Source: an uncultured Bacilli bacterium (GTDB lineage: Bacteria; Bacillota_I; Bacilli_A; RF39; UBA660). From it: DNA of 18,051 bases. The DNA lies in the NCBI GenBank assembly GCA_947631345.1, contig CANRKW010000012.1:1-18051 (forward strand), in the 5' to 3' direction. The position numbers were made by a program, and so were the translations under genes. The stretch's first letter is position 1. Every line of letters starts with the position of its first letter. This document shows, piece after piece, positions 1 to 7,352 of the stretch. The notes under the pieces are model-generated. The model was not told where the DNA came from. It saw only the letters and a program-made list of their open reading frames with translations, and did no database searches.

Positions 1-110
1 TTTTCATCAGAAATTAGGTACAATCAATTTATACCAAATTTTTCACTTATTCAAAATTTAGTATAAAATGCTTAACAGTATACAACATTTTTAATAATTA
101 TACAAACATA

Positions 111-1091
111 TTATTTTTCAATTATTTCCTTATCACTATAATTTCTAAGTTTTTCTAAAAATTCATTAAAACTTTTAGAAACAACTATTATATCATTTTC
201 ATCTCCTATAAATGGAACATCTACAATATTCATGTTATTATTCTTATCAAAAGCATAGGCTTCACCTCCACCATCTGAACCAAAAAGCACTAAACCAGGA
301 TAAAATTCTTCACTATCATATCTTTCATTTTGTAAGGTAATACTTTCTAATTCCCATATATCAACATAGTCTTCATTTATTATTCCAACATAACCATTAT
401 TTTCAATCATATAGTCAATATAATCTTGTGGTAACTTTACATCAAATCTATTTTCTATATCTTTAATCAATTTTTCTCCCTCTTTAGGATTTAAACTACC
501 TTTTTTTATCTTCTTTTCAATTATATTTAACTTTTCAAATTTACTAAAAGGAATAATTGTTTTGTCATATTTATCTAAACCATTAAATAAGTAAATTAAT
601 CTATATCCAATTTTCTTTAGTTCTTTATCAACTATATTTGCTTCTAAAACATCATGATTTATTTTTTCCTTTATTTTTTTACCATTAATTGTATATTCTT
701 GTAATTCTTCATAATATAGATTTGTTACTAAATTATTATCAATAAATTTTGTTGAACCTATTTTACTCAAAACATTATTAACTTGTATAGTAAAATCATC
801 TATATTTAGATTATTATCTAAATGTATTACATAATTATTTTCTCTTAATGCTTTAATCCATTCATTATAAAACTCATTAAATTCTTCATTATTAGAATTT
901 TTATTAAGTTTTTTATACTTTGATAAAGTTGTAATATCAAAATTATTATCAGTTATTATATTATTAAATTCTTCATATAATTTTGGTTCAGTACAAGAGG
1001 TATTAAACATCAAATCAAATCCCCAATATTTTTGCTTTATATCATATAAATTTATTAATTTTTTATTTTTAAACATATCAAATATTCCCAT
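111..1091 (-). CDS. SUKH (SMI1/KNR4) domain protein, putative immunity protein
   Basis: The 326-residue product ends in a SUKH domain (about residues 205-316). The hallmarks are a helix with LPQDYIDYM, then WELESI, then the strand-turn VLFGSDGGGEAYAFD (268-282), and a final helix SFNEFLEKL. SUKH proteins are mostly immunity proteins of contact-dependent and polymorphic toxin systems; a role here is inference, as no toxin is in view. The N-terminal 195 residues are less clear. The stretch EWIKALRENNYVIHLDNN (78-95) and a later LKKIGYRLIYLFNGLDKYD (158-176) faintly resemble DUF6630, which I cannot confirm. There is no signal peptide or membrane segment, so it is cytosolic. The ATG lies 5 bases after the stop of the upstream gene with only a weak AGGT signal in front, so translation is probably coupled. 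I see no clear terminator in the 110 bases downstream. Confidence 0.75.
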   Translation of the reverse strand: MGIFDMFKNKKLINLYDIKQKYWGFDLMFNTSCTEPKLYEEFNNIITDNNFDITTLSKYKKLNKNSNNEEFNEFYNEWIKALRENNYVIHLDNNLNIDDFTIQVNNVLSKIGSTKFIDNNLVTNLYYEELQEYTINGKKIKEKINHDVLEANIVDKELKKIGYRLIYLFNGLDKYDKTIIPFSKFEKLNIIEKKIKKGSLNPKEGEKLIKDIENRFDVKLPQDYIDYMIENNGYVGIINEDYVDIWELESITLQNERYDSEEFYPGLVLFGSDGGGEAYAFDKNNNMNIVDVPFIGDENDIIVVSKSFNEFLEKLRNYSDKEIIEK

Positions 1092-1096
1092 TTAAA

Positions 1097-1783
1097 TCAC
1101 TTACCTGTTATTTCTTTAATTTTAGTGCATATCTCATCAGATACTCTATAAATATTAAAAATTTTTGGTTTACAATTAACAATTATATTATTTTGCCAAT
1201 TTTTAACTATAACTATTTCTTTAATATCATCATAATTTACACTCATAACTAATTTTTCTTTTTTGTATATTTCTAGTTCATTACTATAAAAAACAAATTC
1301 AGATTTTGGAGGAAATAGAATATTTATTCCTATTGTACTAGTAGATGTAAATCTTAATAATTCTTTTTTATTTTGATTAATATATTTATTTAATTCATTT
1401 AACATTTCAATTAATTTATCTTTTTCTTCCTTACAAATATAACCTTTTTTATTATAGTCATCATTTTTCTTCTTCAATTCAGAACTAATATTAGCTGTTA
1501 TATAATTTGGATAACACATAAATTCATCTATATTTCCAAGAATAAAATAAATAGGATTTTTTTCTATTTGTTCACCATTTAATATTTTAAATACCTCGTC
1601 GTATAAGAATTTTCTTCTTCCTTCAAATATAAAGTCAGAATCACTTTCATAATCAAAACCATTTAAGTATGAAGTTAACTCTTTTATATATTTTTTCGCA
1701 AATTCACTAGTTTTTATATTATTTTTCATATGATAACTTCCATATTTATCATTAATTAGTGTTCTTTTTAATTTGTTTTCCAT
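1097..1783 (-). CDS. Hypothetical protein with PH-like C-terminal domain
   Basis: A 228-residue soluble protein that I do not recognise as a whole. The N-terminal part (1-150) is mostly charged helices. The last 70 residues (about 158-225) alternate short strands, FVFYSNELEIYKK then LVMSVNYDDIKEIVIV, and close with a helix DEICTKIKEI. That is the pattern of a bacterial PH-like domain, though this is judged by eye only. A strong AGGAGG stands 6 bases before the ATG, and an extended -10 promoter lies just upstream at 1807-1815. It is the first gene of a two-gene unit with the SUKH gene, which suggests a shared role, perhaps a paired immunity function. It has no transmembrane segment and no catalytic motif that I can see. 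Confidence 0.6.
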   Translation of the reverse strand: MENKLKRTLINDKYGSYHMKNNIKTSEFAKKYIKELTSYLNGFDYESDSDFIFEGRRKFLYDEVFKILNGEQIEKNPIYFILGNIDEFMCYPNYITANISSELKKKNDDYNKKGYICKEEKDKLIEMLNELNKYINQNKKELLRFTSTSTIGINILFPPKSEFVFYSNELEIYKKEKLVMSVNYDDIKEIVIVKNWQNNIIVNCKPKIFNIYRVSDEICTKIKEITGK

Positions 1784-1806
1784 TTTACCCTCCTCTGATA
1801 TTTATA

Positions 1807-1815
1807 AATATATCA
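1807..1815 (-). promoter_or_regulatory. Extended -10 promoter of the SUKH operon
   Basis: On the minus strand this reads TGA-TATATT, an extended -10 (TGN plus hexamer), about 24 bases before the initiation codon of the first gene. No recognisable -35 hexamer is present 17 bases upstream. The match of the element to other promoters in this window (TGATA followed by AAT or similar) supports it. Confidence 0.45.
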
Positions 1816-1902
1816 CATTTTTATAAAAAGCTCTATTCTTTTAATTACATTAATCAAATAACCATACAAATTATTATGTTTTTCTATATATTATAAGTAG
1901 GA

Positions 1903-1916
1903 TAGCATAAATGCTA
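1903..1916. promoter_or_regulatory. Short perfect inverted repeat before the TasA-like gene
   Basis: TAGCAT and ATGCTA form perfect 6-base arms around a 2-base spacer (1909-1910). The repeat sits between AT-rich candidate -10 sequences (1887-1896) and the Shine-Dalgarno at 1922-1930. It has the size of a small operator; the 2-base loop makes an RNA hairpin unlikely. No sharp -35/-10 pair can be placed here. Confidence 0.3.
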
Positions 1917-1936
1917 AATAGAAAGGGGGATTTAAT

Positions 1937-2437
1937 TTGAATAAAAATAGAATAATAATTCTTATATCCTTTCTTGCAGTTATTATTTTAATGGCAGTTG
2001 GTTATTCTACATTTAGTACTGATTTTACTATTAATGGAACTACAGAAATTACTGGAGAATGGGATGTTAGAATAACAAATATAACTGCTACACAAGTGCC
2101 AGATGGATGTGATGCTGGCTTTCCTACTTTTACTAAAGATAGTGTTAATTTTTCGGCAAAACTTAATAAACCAGGAGATGAGATTATTTATGAAGTGACA
2201 ATAGAAAACTTAGGCACGATTGACGCTGAACTACAAACTATTGTATTTACAGAAGAAATTGATGGTATAGAAGAAATTAATTATACAACTTCTGAACTTA
2301 AAAAAGACTTAAATGTAGGTGATAAAACTACTTTCAATATAATGGTAACTTATGTTAAAAGTACAGAAAGCATACCAGATGTTAAAACAAAAACATTAAC
2401 TGGAATAATTCAATATGTTCAAAAAGAAAACGCTTAA
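1937..2437 (+). CDS. Small secreted protein with SipW-dependent-type signal (TasA/CalY-like)
   Basis: A 166-residue protein with a positively charged start, a hydrophobic core (about residues 6-22) and the run GYSTFSTDFTINGTTEI (22-38). This GYS-x-F-S context after the membrane helix is typical of exported proteins processed by SipW-type signal peptidases, as with TasA and camelysin. The rest is a predicted beta-sandwich, with WDVRITNI followed by strands such as DEIIYEVTIENLG, a fold used in surface repeats. It has one cysteine (C58) and no catalytic motif. The start is TTG at 1937-1939, supported by AAAGGGGG ending 6 bases upstream; no ATG fits. It overlaps the signal peptidase gene by 23 bases, so the enzyme and its probable substrate are co-expressed. 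A fibre or surface-structure role is inference. Confidence 0.7.
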   Translation: MNKNRIIILISFLAVIILMAVGYSTFSTDFTINGTTEITGEWDVRITNITATQVPDGCDAGFPTFTKDSVNFSAKLNKPGDEIIYEVTIENLGTIDAELQTIVFTEEIDGIEEINYTTSELKKDLNVGDKTTFNIMVTYVKSTESIPDVKTKTLTGIIQYVQKENA

Positions 2438-3479
2438 AAACAAAAAACTAATTTTACTTTTAATAATTTACACACTAAGTCATATCTTATTATATAATAA
2501 TAGTTTTTTTAATTATTTTCTTAATCCATTATTTTGCTTAAGTTTCTTAATTATTTTTTATCATAAATATTCATATTTACCAAAGAAAAAAGAAATTAAT
2601 ATTACTTTAACTATATCTATTATTTTTCTAATACTTTATTTATCTAGTGGCTTTATTTTTGGCTTTTATAAAAGTCCATATAATCATACATTAATATATA
2701 TTTTTAAAAATTTATGGAAAGTTATTTTACCTATATATACTATAGAAACAATGCGTTTTTTACTTATTAAAAGTAATAAAAATAATATATGTTTTATAAC
2801 TATATTAATTATAATAAGTGAAATTAACTTTAAAGCTTTATTTCTTTCATATAATCTTACTTTTTTTCACTATTTTATTTCTATAATTGTACCTATTATT
2901 AGTAAGAATATTTTATTTACTTATATTTCTTTAAAAACACACTATAATATTCCTATAATTATTAGACTTTTTAATGAAATACCTAAAATTATCTTACCGA
3001 TTATTCCTTATAGTAATTGGTTTATAGAAGGATCTTTTTCTATTATTAAAGACTTAATTATTTATTATTTACTTAAATTTAATAAGAAAACTATACATTA
3101 TTCTAAAGTACTCTACCCTTTAACTATAACTTTCTCTATTTTACTTGTTTTATTTATGTTAGGACTATTTAACTATAAACCTATTGCTATTTTATCTAAT
3201 AGTATGAATCCTACTTTTAGCAAAGGAGATGTTGTAATTTACAAAGAGAAAGAAAATATTTTACCAGGAGATATCATTGTTTTTAAATATAATAATCAAA
3301 TTATAGTTCATAGAGTTGTAAGTATAAATGAATATTACATAACTAAAGGGGATGCCAATAATACAATAGATTATATAAAGATTAAAAAAGAAGATATAAA
3401 AGGTGTATATCAATTTCATATAAAATATTTAGGCTATCCTTCTATTTTGTTAAATGAATTTTTTACTAAGGAGAATTAA
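2415..3479 (+). CDS. SipW-type (ER-type) signal peptidase I with polytopic N-terminal domain
   Basis: The catalytic part lies at residues 250-345. SNSMNPT carries the nucleophile S263; GDVVIYK and LPGDIIVFK follow; IIVHRVV supplies H299 in the place where ordinary bacterial LepB/SipS enzymes have lysine; KGDANNTID (311-319) is the conserved acidic box. The Ser-His arrangement marks the SipW/ER-type branch, which removes signal peptides outside the membrane. The first 250 residues hold about eight hydrophobic segments (roughly 11-27, 34-50, 63-84, 98-118, 125-145, 150-171, 179-199, 233-252). Typical SipW proteins have about 190 residues and one or two membrane helices, so this is an unusual extension. 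The ATG lies inside the preceding gene without a strong Shine-Dalgarno, consistent with coupled translation. Its likely substrate is the upstream protein. Confidence 0.8.
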   Translation: MFKKKTLKNKKLILLLIIYTLSHILLYNNSFFNYFLNPLFCLSFLIIFYHKYSYLPKKKEINITLTISIIFLILYLSSGFIFGFYKSPYNHTLIYIFKNLWKVILPIYTIETMRFLLIKSNKNNICFITILIIISEINFKALFLSYNLTFFHYFISIIVPIISKNILFTYISLKTHYNIPIIIRLFNEIPKIILPIIPYSNWFIEGSFSIIKDLIIYYLLKFNKKTIHYSKVLYPLTITFSILLVLFMLGLFNYKPIAILSNSMNPTFSKGDVVIYKEKENILPGDIIVFKYNNQIIVHRVVSINEYYITKGDANNTIDYIKIKKEDIKGVYQFHIKYLGYPSILLNEFFTKEN

Positions 3480-3480
3480 A

Positions 3481-4362
3481 TTGCAAAAAAAGAAAATAAA
3501 AATACTAATTATTTTAAGTATTATTTTAATAGGAATTCTTTTTTTAGAAGTGATTTATTTTAATAAGAATAATACATATAAATTTAAAAACAAAACATAT
3601 TATGAAGTTACTTTAAAACCTAATACTTATTTTACTAATGATAAAATAGAAGAAAATAATTACTATATTGCTGCTTCAATTAGAAGTGTTAATATTTATT
3701 TTGATTATTATTTAAAAAGAAAAGAAAACTTTAATTATTCTTATGATATTACTGCTACTTTAAAAAGTTATGCAGATAATGGTACTAAATTAATTTGGAC
3801 TAAAGACTTTAATTTACAAAATATAAATAATATAAAAGATAAAGAAATTAATATAAAAGAAAACTTCAATTTAGATTATGAATATTATGTTAATTATGTT
3901 AAAACATTTCAAGAATACTATAATATTAAAACAGAAACATGTTTATATGTTAAATTAAATATTGAAATTAATGAAAAAGATAATACTTATGTATTATTAA
4001 CAATTCCTATTAATGAAAATATTATAGAAATAACTCAAAAAGAAGATGATTCAATTTTAAAAAATAATAAAGAAAAAATTAATTTTAATAAAATATTAAT
4101 ATTAGATTTTATAGTTATAGTTATTATAATAATAATTAGTAAAAATAATAAAAAAGATATTTTAAAAGAATATAAAGATATAATTATAACTACTCAAAAT
4201 AAATCTAGTACAAATAATGTTATATATTTAACTAATTTAAAGGATTTAATGAATTTAGCAGTAAATAATAGTATAAATATATTTAATTATAAAAATAGCT
4301 TTTATATTATTATAAATAATACTTATTATATTTATAATTTAAATAAAGACATAAATGTTTAG
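3481..4362 (+). CDS. DUF5305-like membrane protein
   Basis: I choose the TTG at 3481, because AAGGAG at 3468-3473 stands 7 bases before it. An in-frame ATG at 3454 lies inside the preceding gene and has no such signal. The 293-residue product has an N-terminal membrane helix (about 5-27), an extracytoplasmic domain of about 170 residues, a second helix (about 204-220, LILDFIVIVIIIII) and a cytosolic tail. The outer domain resembles DUF5305: IRSVNIYFDYYLKRK, then a strand reading YDITATLKSY, then LIWTKDFNL. DUF5305 genes often accompany signal peptidase and TasA-like genes, so a role in exporting or assembling the small surface protein is inferred. The protein is very rich in Asn, Ile and Lys. 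Its stop codon lies in the loop of a terminator. Confidence 0.55.
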   Translation: MQKKKIKILIILSIILIGILFLEVIYFNKNNTYKFKNKTYYEVTLKPNTYFTNDKIEENNYYIAASIRSVNIYFDYYLKRKENFNYSYDITATLKSYADNGTKLIWTKDFNLQNINNIKDKEINIKENFNLDYEYYVNYVKTFQEYYNIKTETCLYVKLNIEINEKDNTYVLLTIPINENIIEITQKEDDSILKNNKEKINFNKILILDFIVIVIIIIISKNNKKDILKEYKDIIITTQNKSSTNNVIYLTNLKDLMNLAVNNSINIFNYKNSFYIIINNTYYIYNLNKDINV

Positions 4363-4373
4363 TTTATGTCTTT
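4345..4373. terminator. Bidirectional intrinsic terminator between convergent genes
   Basis: An 11-base-pair perfect stem (4345-4355 with 4363-4373, AAAGACATAAA against TTTATGTCTTT) encloses a 7-base loop holding the stop codon of the DUF5305-like gene. T-rich sequence follows on the plus strand (4371-4375) and TTTATTTAAATT follows on the minus strand, so it can end transcripts from both sides. Confidence 0.75.
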
Positions 4374-4392
4374 TTCATTTAAAATGAGTTTT

Positions 4393-6732
4393 CTACCAAG
4401 AGCCTCCTCCACCTCCTCCAGAGCCACCACCTGATGAACCTCCACCAGAACTTCCACCTGAACCACCAGATGAACTAGATGGACTTGAGGACATAGCACT
4501 TTGAGCGTTTACCATTGTATTATTTATAAATGTTTCAAATGTGAGAATATCAAAAGCATTCGGGCTATCATACCAACTAGGTGCTTGTAGTGATATTGTT
4601 TCAAACTTTTTAATCCAAATATCAGATACACCTAAAACATAAGTATAAGGTAAAATATTATAGAAATATGTTGGATTTTGCATAACCATTGCTTCCAATT
4701 TTTCTTTTTCTGCTGTTTCTAAAAAGTTCTTAAAACCTTTTAATTTTCCTAATATTTCATTACCATATTTTGTTCTTTTTGGTAAGTATTTTAAACATAT
4801 AATCATACCTACTATAGAGATGAGTCCAATTATATAACCCACTAAATATATTGAATCTTGCTTTAAGGCTGGAAAAACTAAAGCCATCCAAGGAGCGCCT
4901 CCAAAAATACCACCCCACACTAATCCAAACAATATAGTTAAAACTCTAGAATTAGTTGCTCGACCATTAACATAAATTGTTTGTTTTCCTAAAAGTAACA
5001 TCCTTATCATAAATGTAAAACCAATTCCAGGAAATAATAAAGCAGCAAGTAAATTATATGATGTTCCATAATTCAAAATTGGTGGGATTGTTATTATACA
5101 GTAAGTAGCAATTATTAGTAAAATTATAAATATAGATTTACTAGATGCAGTTTTTTCAAATATTCTGTTTTTGTTTTCTTTATTATTTATATTAGCTAGT
5201 ATTTTATTCATTGTAATATAAAAGTTATCATATAAATCTAAAGATGTAACTTCATTTAAACTATTAGCATCATATTCATCTTCTTTTGTAAATAATGACT
5301 TAAATCCACGGTTTCTTGTAAATAAACCATTTAAAAATATTCTTTCATTAATATTATTTCCATCATATTCTTTTAATTTAGTTATTTTAAATCCTTTTGA
5401 TTTAAAAAACAGTGATTTTTCTTCTGTTTCAGTTATTTTTAGATATCCTTTATCTGCTAAATATATAAGAAGCGATGTAACATCTTTGCTATCTGCTTTT
5501 CCTTTATATAAAAAACCTACTTCTAAACTATTGAATCCTTCTGGTGGATAAAATTCTACTGTTTCGATAACCTCATCATCACGACCAAACTTATACCATA
5601 TTAATAAGGCTACTGCTAAAAATATTATTGGAAATATTAAAGGAAGATAATCTTTTAAGTTAAAAGTTAATCCTGCATTAACAAAGTATCCTTCGGTAAG
5701 TTCACATCTTATAGTTAGGGCTTCTTTTTCATTTAGTATTCCATTATAACTTCCTGTTATTTTGTTTCCATTTACATCATATTTGATTTTACTATTATCT
5801 GTTGAACCAGTTTTTCCAGTAGAAAAGCCTAATTTACTTGAATCAAATTCCTTTGGCATAGTAATTGTAAAAGTTATATTACCTATTACTGTATCCCATT
5901 CATCTCCAATTATATTATAGTATAATTCGTCATAACCTTTTATAGGATCTTTTCCTAAATTATATGTGTATTTTATTACATAAGTTTGACTACCAGTTAC
6001 AGTATGACTTGCACTTCCTATTTGAATTTTGAAGTTTTCATTTTCTCTAGAAGTTGTATATTCATTATCAATACTTAAATTTGTTATTTGTGTTTTATTT
6101 TTTGATGTTGTACCATCTAATCTTACAACTGTATTTTTTAGTGGAATAGTTCTATAAATTCCGTGCTTTGAAACATTAAAATATGCTGTTATTGTTTCAG
6201 TAATATCTAATGTATTATTTTCATTAACTATAATATTAACATCATATTTATCTATAACATAATCTTTAAATCCATATTGGCCAGTTTTACTAGGGGTTAT
6301 AGAAGATGTTTCTGTTATATTTGTAGTTGTTACAGTTAGACGATAATAACTAATTTCACTAACATTGTATCCATTTAAAGTACTTAAATTTGACATTAAA
6401 TTAAGGCTTTTTATACCATCTGTTAGTGAAACAACATTAGAATTTTGACCTAGTAATTTGTAATTTATATCATAATAATATACATTTATTTTATAATTAT
6501 TGGTATCAAGTGAAGTACTATAGACTCTTCCGGTTAGACCAAAACTTAATGTTGAAGTAGATGAATTATCATTAAATGTAAGATTTAGAAATGATAAATC
6601 ACCGACAGTTAAATTTTCAGTATCATTAACACTTATATAAGGCGACTGATCTAGTGCTTCTACTCGATTAACAATTACAAAAGATAATATTAACAATATA
6701 AATAAAGATAACCCCTTAATAACTTTCTTCAT
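4393..6732 (-). CDS. DUF2207 family membrane protein with Gly/Ser-rich tail
   Basis: A 779-residue protein with a signal peptide (1-26, ending VNRVEA) and an exposed beta-rich region. The DUF2207 domain starts near residue 157: YVIDKYDVNIIVNENNTL, then GIYRTIPL (191-198), then YDELYYNIIGDEWDT. A membrane helix follows at about 363-381, then a cytosolic domain starting ETVEFYPPEGFNSLEVGFLY. Further membrane helices follow, and the end is a Gly/Ser-rich tail finishing GGGGGGSW. This architecture matches DUF2207 proteins that pair with LemA; their biochemical role is not established. The N-terminal segment 27-156 is an extra domain with beta strands that I cannot name. GGAGG precedes the ATG, and the lemA stop is 12 bases upstream, so the two genes form one transcript. 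Confidence 0.85.
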   Translation of the reverse strand: MKKVIKGLSLFILLILSFVIVNRVEALDQSPYISVNDTENLTVGDLSFLNLTFNDNSSTSTLSFGLTGRVYSTSLDTNNYKINVYYYDINYKLLGQNSNVVSLTDGIKSLNLMSNLSTLNGYNVSEISYYRLTVTTTNITETSSITPSKTGQYGFKDYVIDKYDVNIIVNENNTLDITETITAYFNVSKHGIYRTIPLKNTVVRLDGTTSKNKTQITNLSIDNEYTTSRENENFKIQIGSASHTVTGSQTYVIKYTYNLGKDPIKGYDELYYNIIGDEWDTVIGNITFTITMPKEFDSSKLGFSTGKTGSTDNSKIKYDVNGNKITGSYNGILNEKEALTIRCELTEGYFVNAGLTFNLKDYLPLIFPIIFLAVALLIWYKFGRDDEVIETVEFYPPEGFNSLEVGFLYKGKADSKDVTSLLIYLADKGYLKITETEEKSLFFKSKGFKITKLKEYDGNNINERIFLNGLFTRNRGFKSLFTKEDEYDANSLNEVTSLDLYDNFYITMNKILANINNKENKNRIFEKTASSKSIFIILLIIATYCIITIPPILNYGTSYNLLAALLFPGIGFTFMIRMLLLGKQTIYVNGRATNSRVLTILFGLVWGGIFGGAPWMALVFPALKQDSIYLVGYIIGLISIVGMIICLKYLPKRTKYGNEILGKLKGFKNFLETAEKEKLEAMVMQNPTYFYNILPYTYVLGVSDIWIKKFETISLQAPSWYDSPNAFDILTFETFINNTMVNAQSAMSSSPSSSSGGSGGSSGGGSSGGGSGGGGGGSW

Positions 6733-6744
6733 TATTTTCCTCCA

Positions 6745-7293
6745 TTACAACCTAACTTCTACATTTTTTCTTTCTGTTTCATTTGCTTCAAACATACTTT
6801 TTGTTTTATAGCCAAATATTTTAGCAATTATGTTACTTGGAAACATTTCTACTTTATTATTATAAATTCTTATAGTACCATTATAGTATTTTCTTGAATT
6901 TGCTATTTCATCTTCAACTTTTACAAGTTGTTTACTTAAATCTCTAAAACTTTCACTTGCTTTTAAATTAGGATATGATTCTGCTAAAGCCATTATTTTG
7001 TTAATACTTTTTGAAAGTTGTTCATTTGTTTTAAGTTTTTCATCAATTGACATATTATCATATGTATTATTTCTTAATTCAATAACTTCTTTTAAAGTTT
7101 CTTTTTCGTGACTAGCATATCCTTTTACTGTTTCAACGATATTTGGAATTAAATCCCATCTTTTTTTTAGATAAACATCCATTGTTGAAAATGCTTCTTT
7201 CACTTTATTATTTAGTCTTACAAAACTATTATATGTAACAAATAATATAACTGCTATAACAATAATTACTGCTATAATTATATATGTCCACAT
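6745..7293 (-). CDS. lemA: LemA family protein
   Basis: The product has one N-terminal membrane helix (about residues 2-21) followed by long helices: YNSFVRLNNKVKEAFSTMD, LKKRWDLIPNIVETVKGY, ESYPNLKASESF and DEIANSRKYYNGTIRIYN. These are the diagnostic LemA blocks; the length of 182 residues is normal for the family. I place the start at ATG 7291-7293, because AGAGGTGA ends about 5 bases upstream. An in-frame GTG at 7300-7302 would overlap that same Shine-Dalgarno. LemA proteins are inner-membrane helical bundles of uncertain function and are often encoded beside a DUF2207 or TPM-domain protein, as here. Confidence 0.9.
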   Translation of the reverse strand: MWTYIIIAVIIVIAVILFVTYNSFVRLNNKVKEAFSTMDVYLKKRWDLIPNIVETVKGYASHEKETLKEVIELRNNTYDNMSIDEKLKTNEQLSKSINKIMALAESYPNLKASESFRDLSKQLVKVEDEIANSRKYYNGTIRIYNNKVEMFPSNIIAKIFGYKTKSMFEANETERKNVEVRL

Positions 7294-7315
7294 AAGACTC
7301 ACCTCTTTATTTTTT

Positions 7316-7324
7316 ATTTTATCA
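7316..7324 (-). promoter_or_regulatory. Extended -10 promoter of lemA-DUF2207
   Basis: On the minus strand this reads TGA-TAAAAT, an extended -10 about 22 bases before the lemA ATG. The -35 region is not close to consensus. It lies between the proS stop (7353) and lemA, where I see no strong proS terminator, so some read-through from proS is possible. Confidence 0.5.
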
Positions 7325-7352
7325 CACTTTTATATATTTTGATATAAAACTA

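Noticed and set aside
1..110. Possible promoter or terminator in the left-edge spacer
   Set aside because: It is AT-rich with TATAAA-like strings but no paired -35, and no stem with a T run after the SUKH stop.
3454..3480. ATG at 3454 as start of the DUF5305-like gene
   Set aside because: It lies within the signal peptidase gene without a Shine-Dalgarno; AAGGAG is correctly placed for TTG at 3481.
7331..7352. Hairpin TTTTATAT/ATATAAAA after proS as a terminator
   Set aside because: It is a pure A/T stem without a following T run on the minus strand and overlaps lemA promoter sequence; too weak to call.
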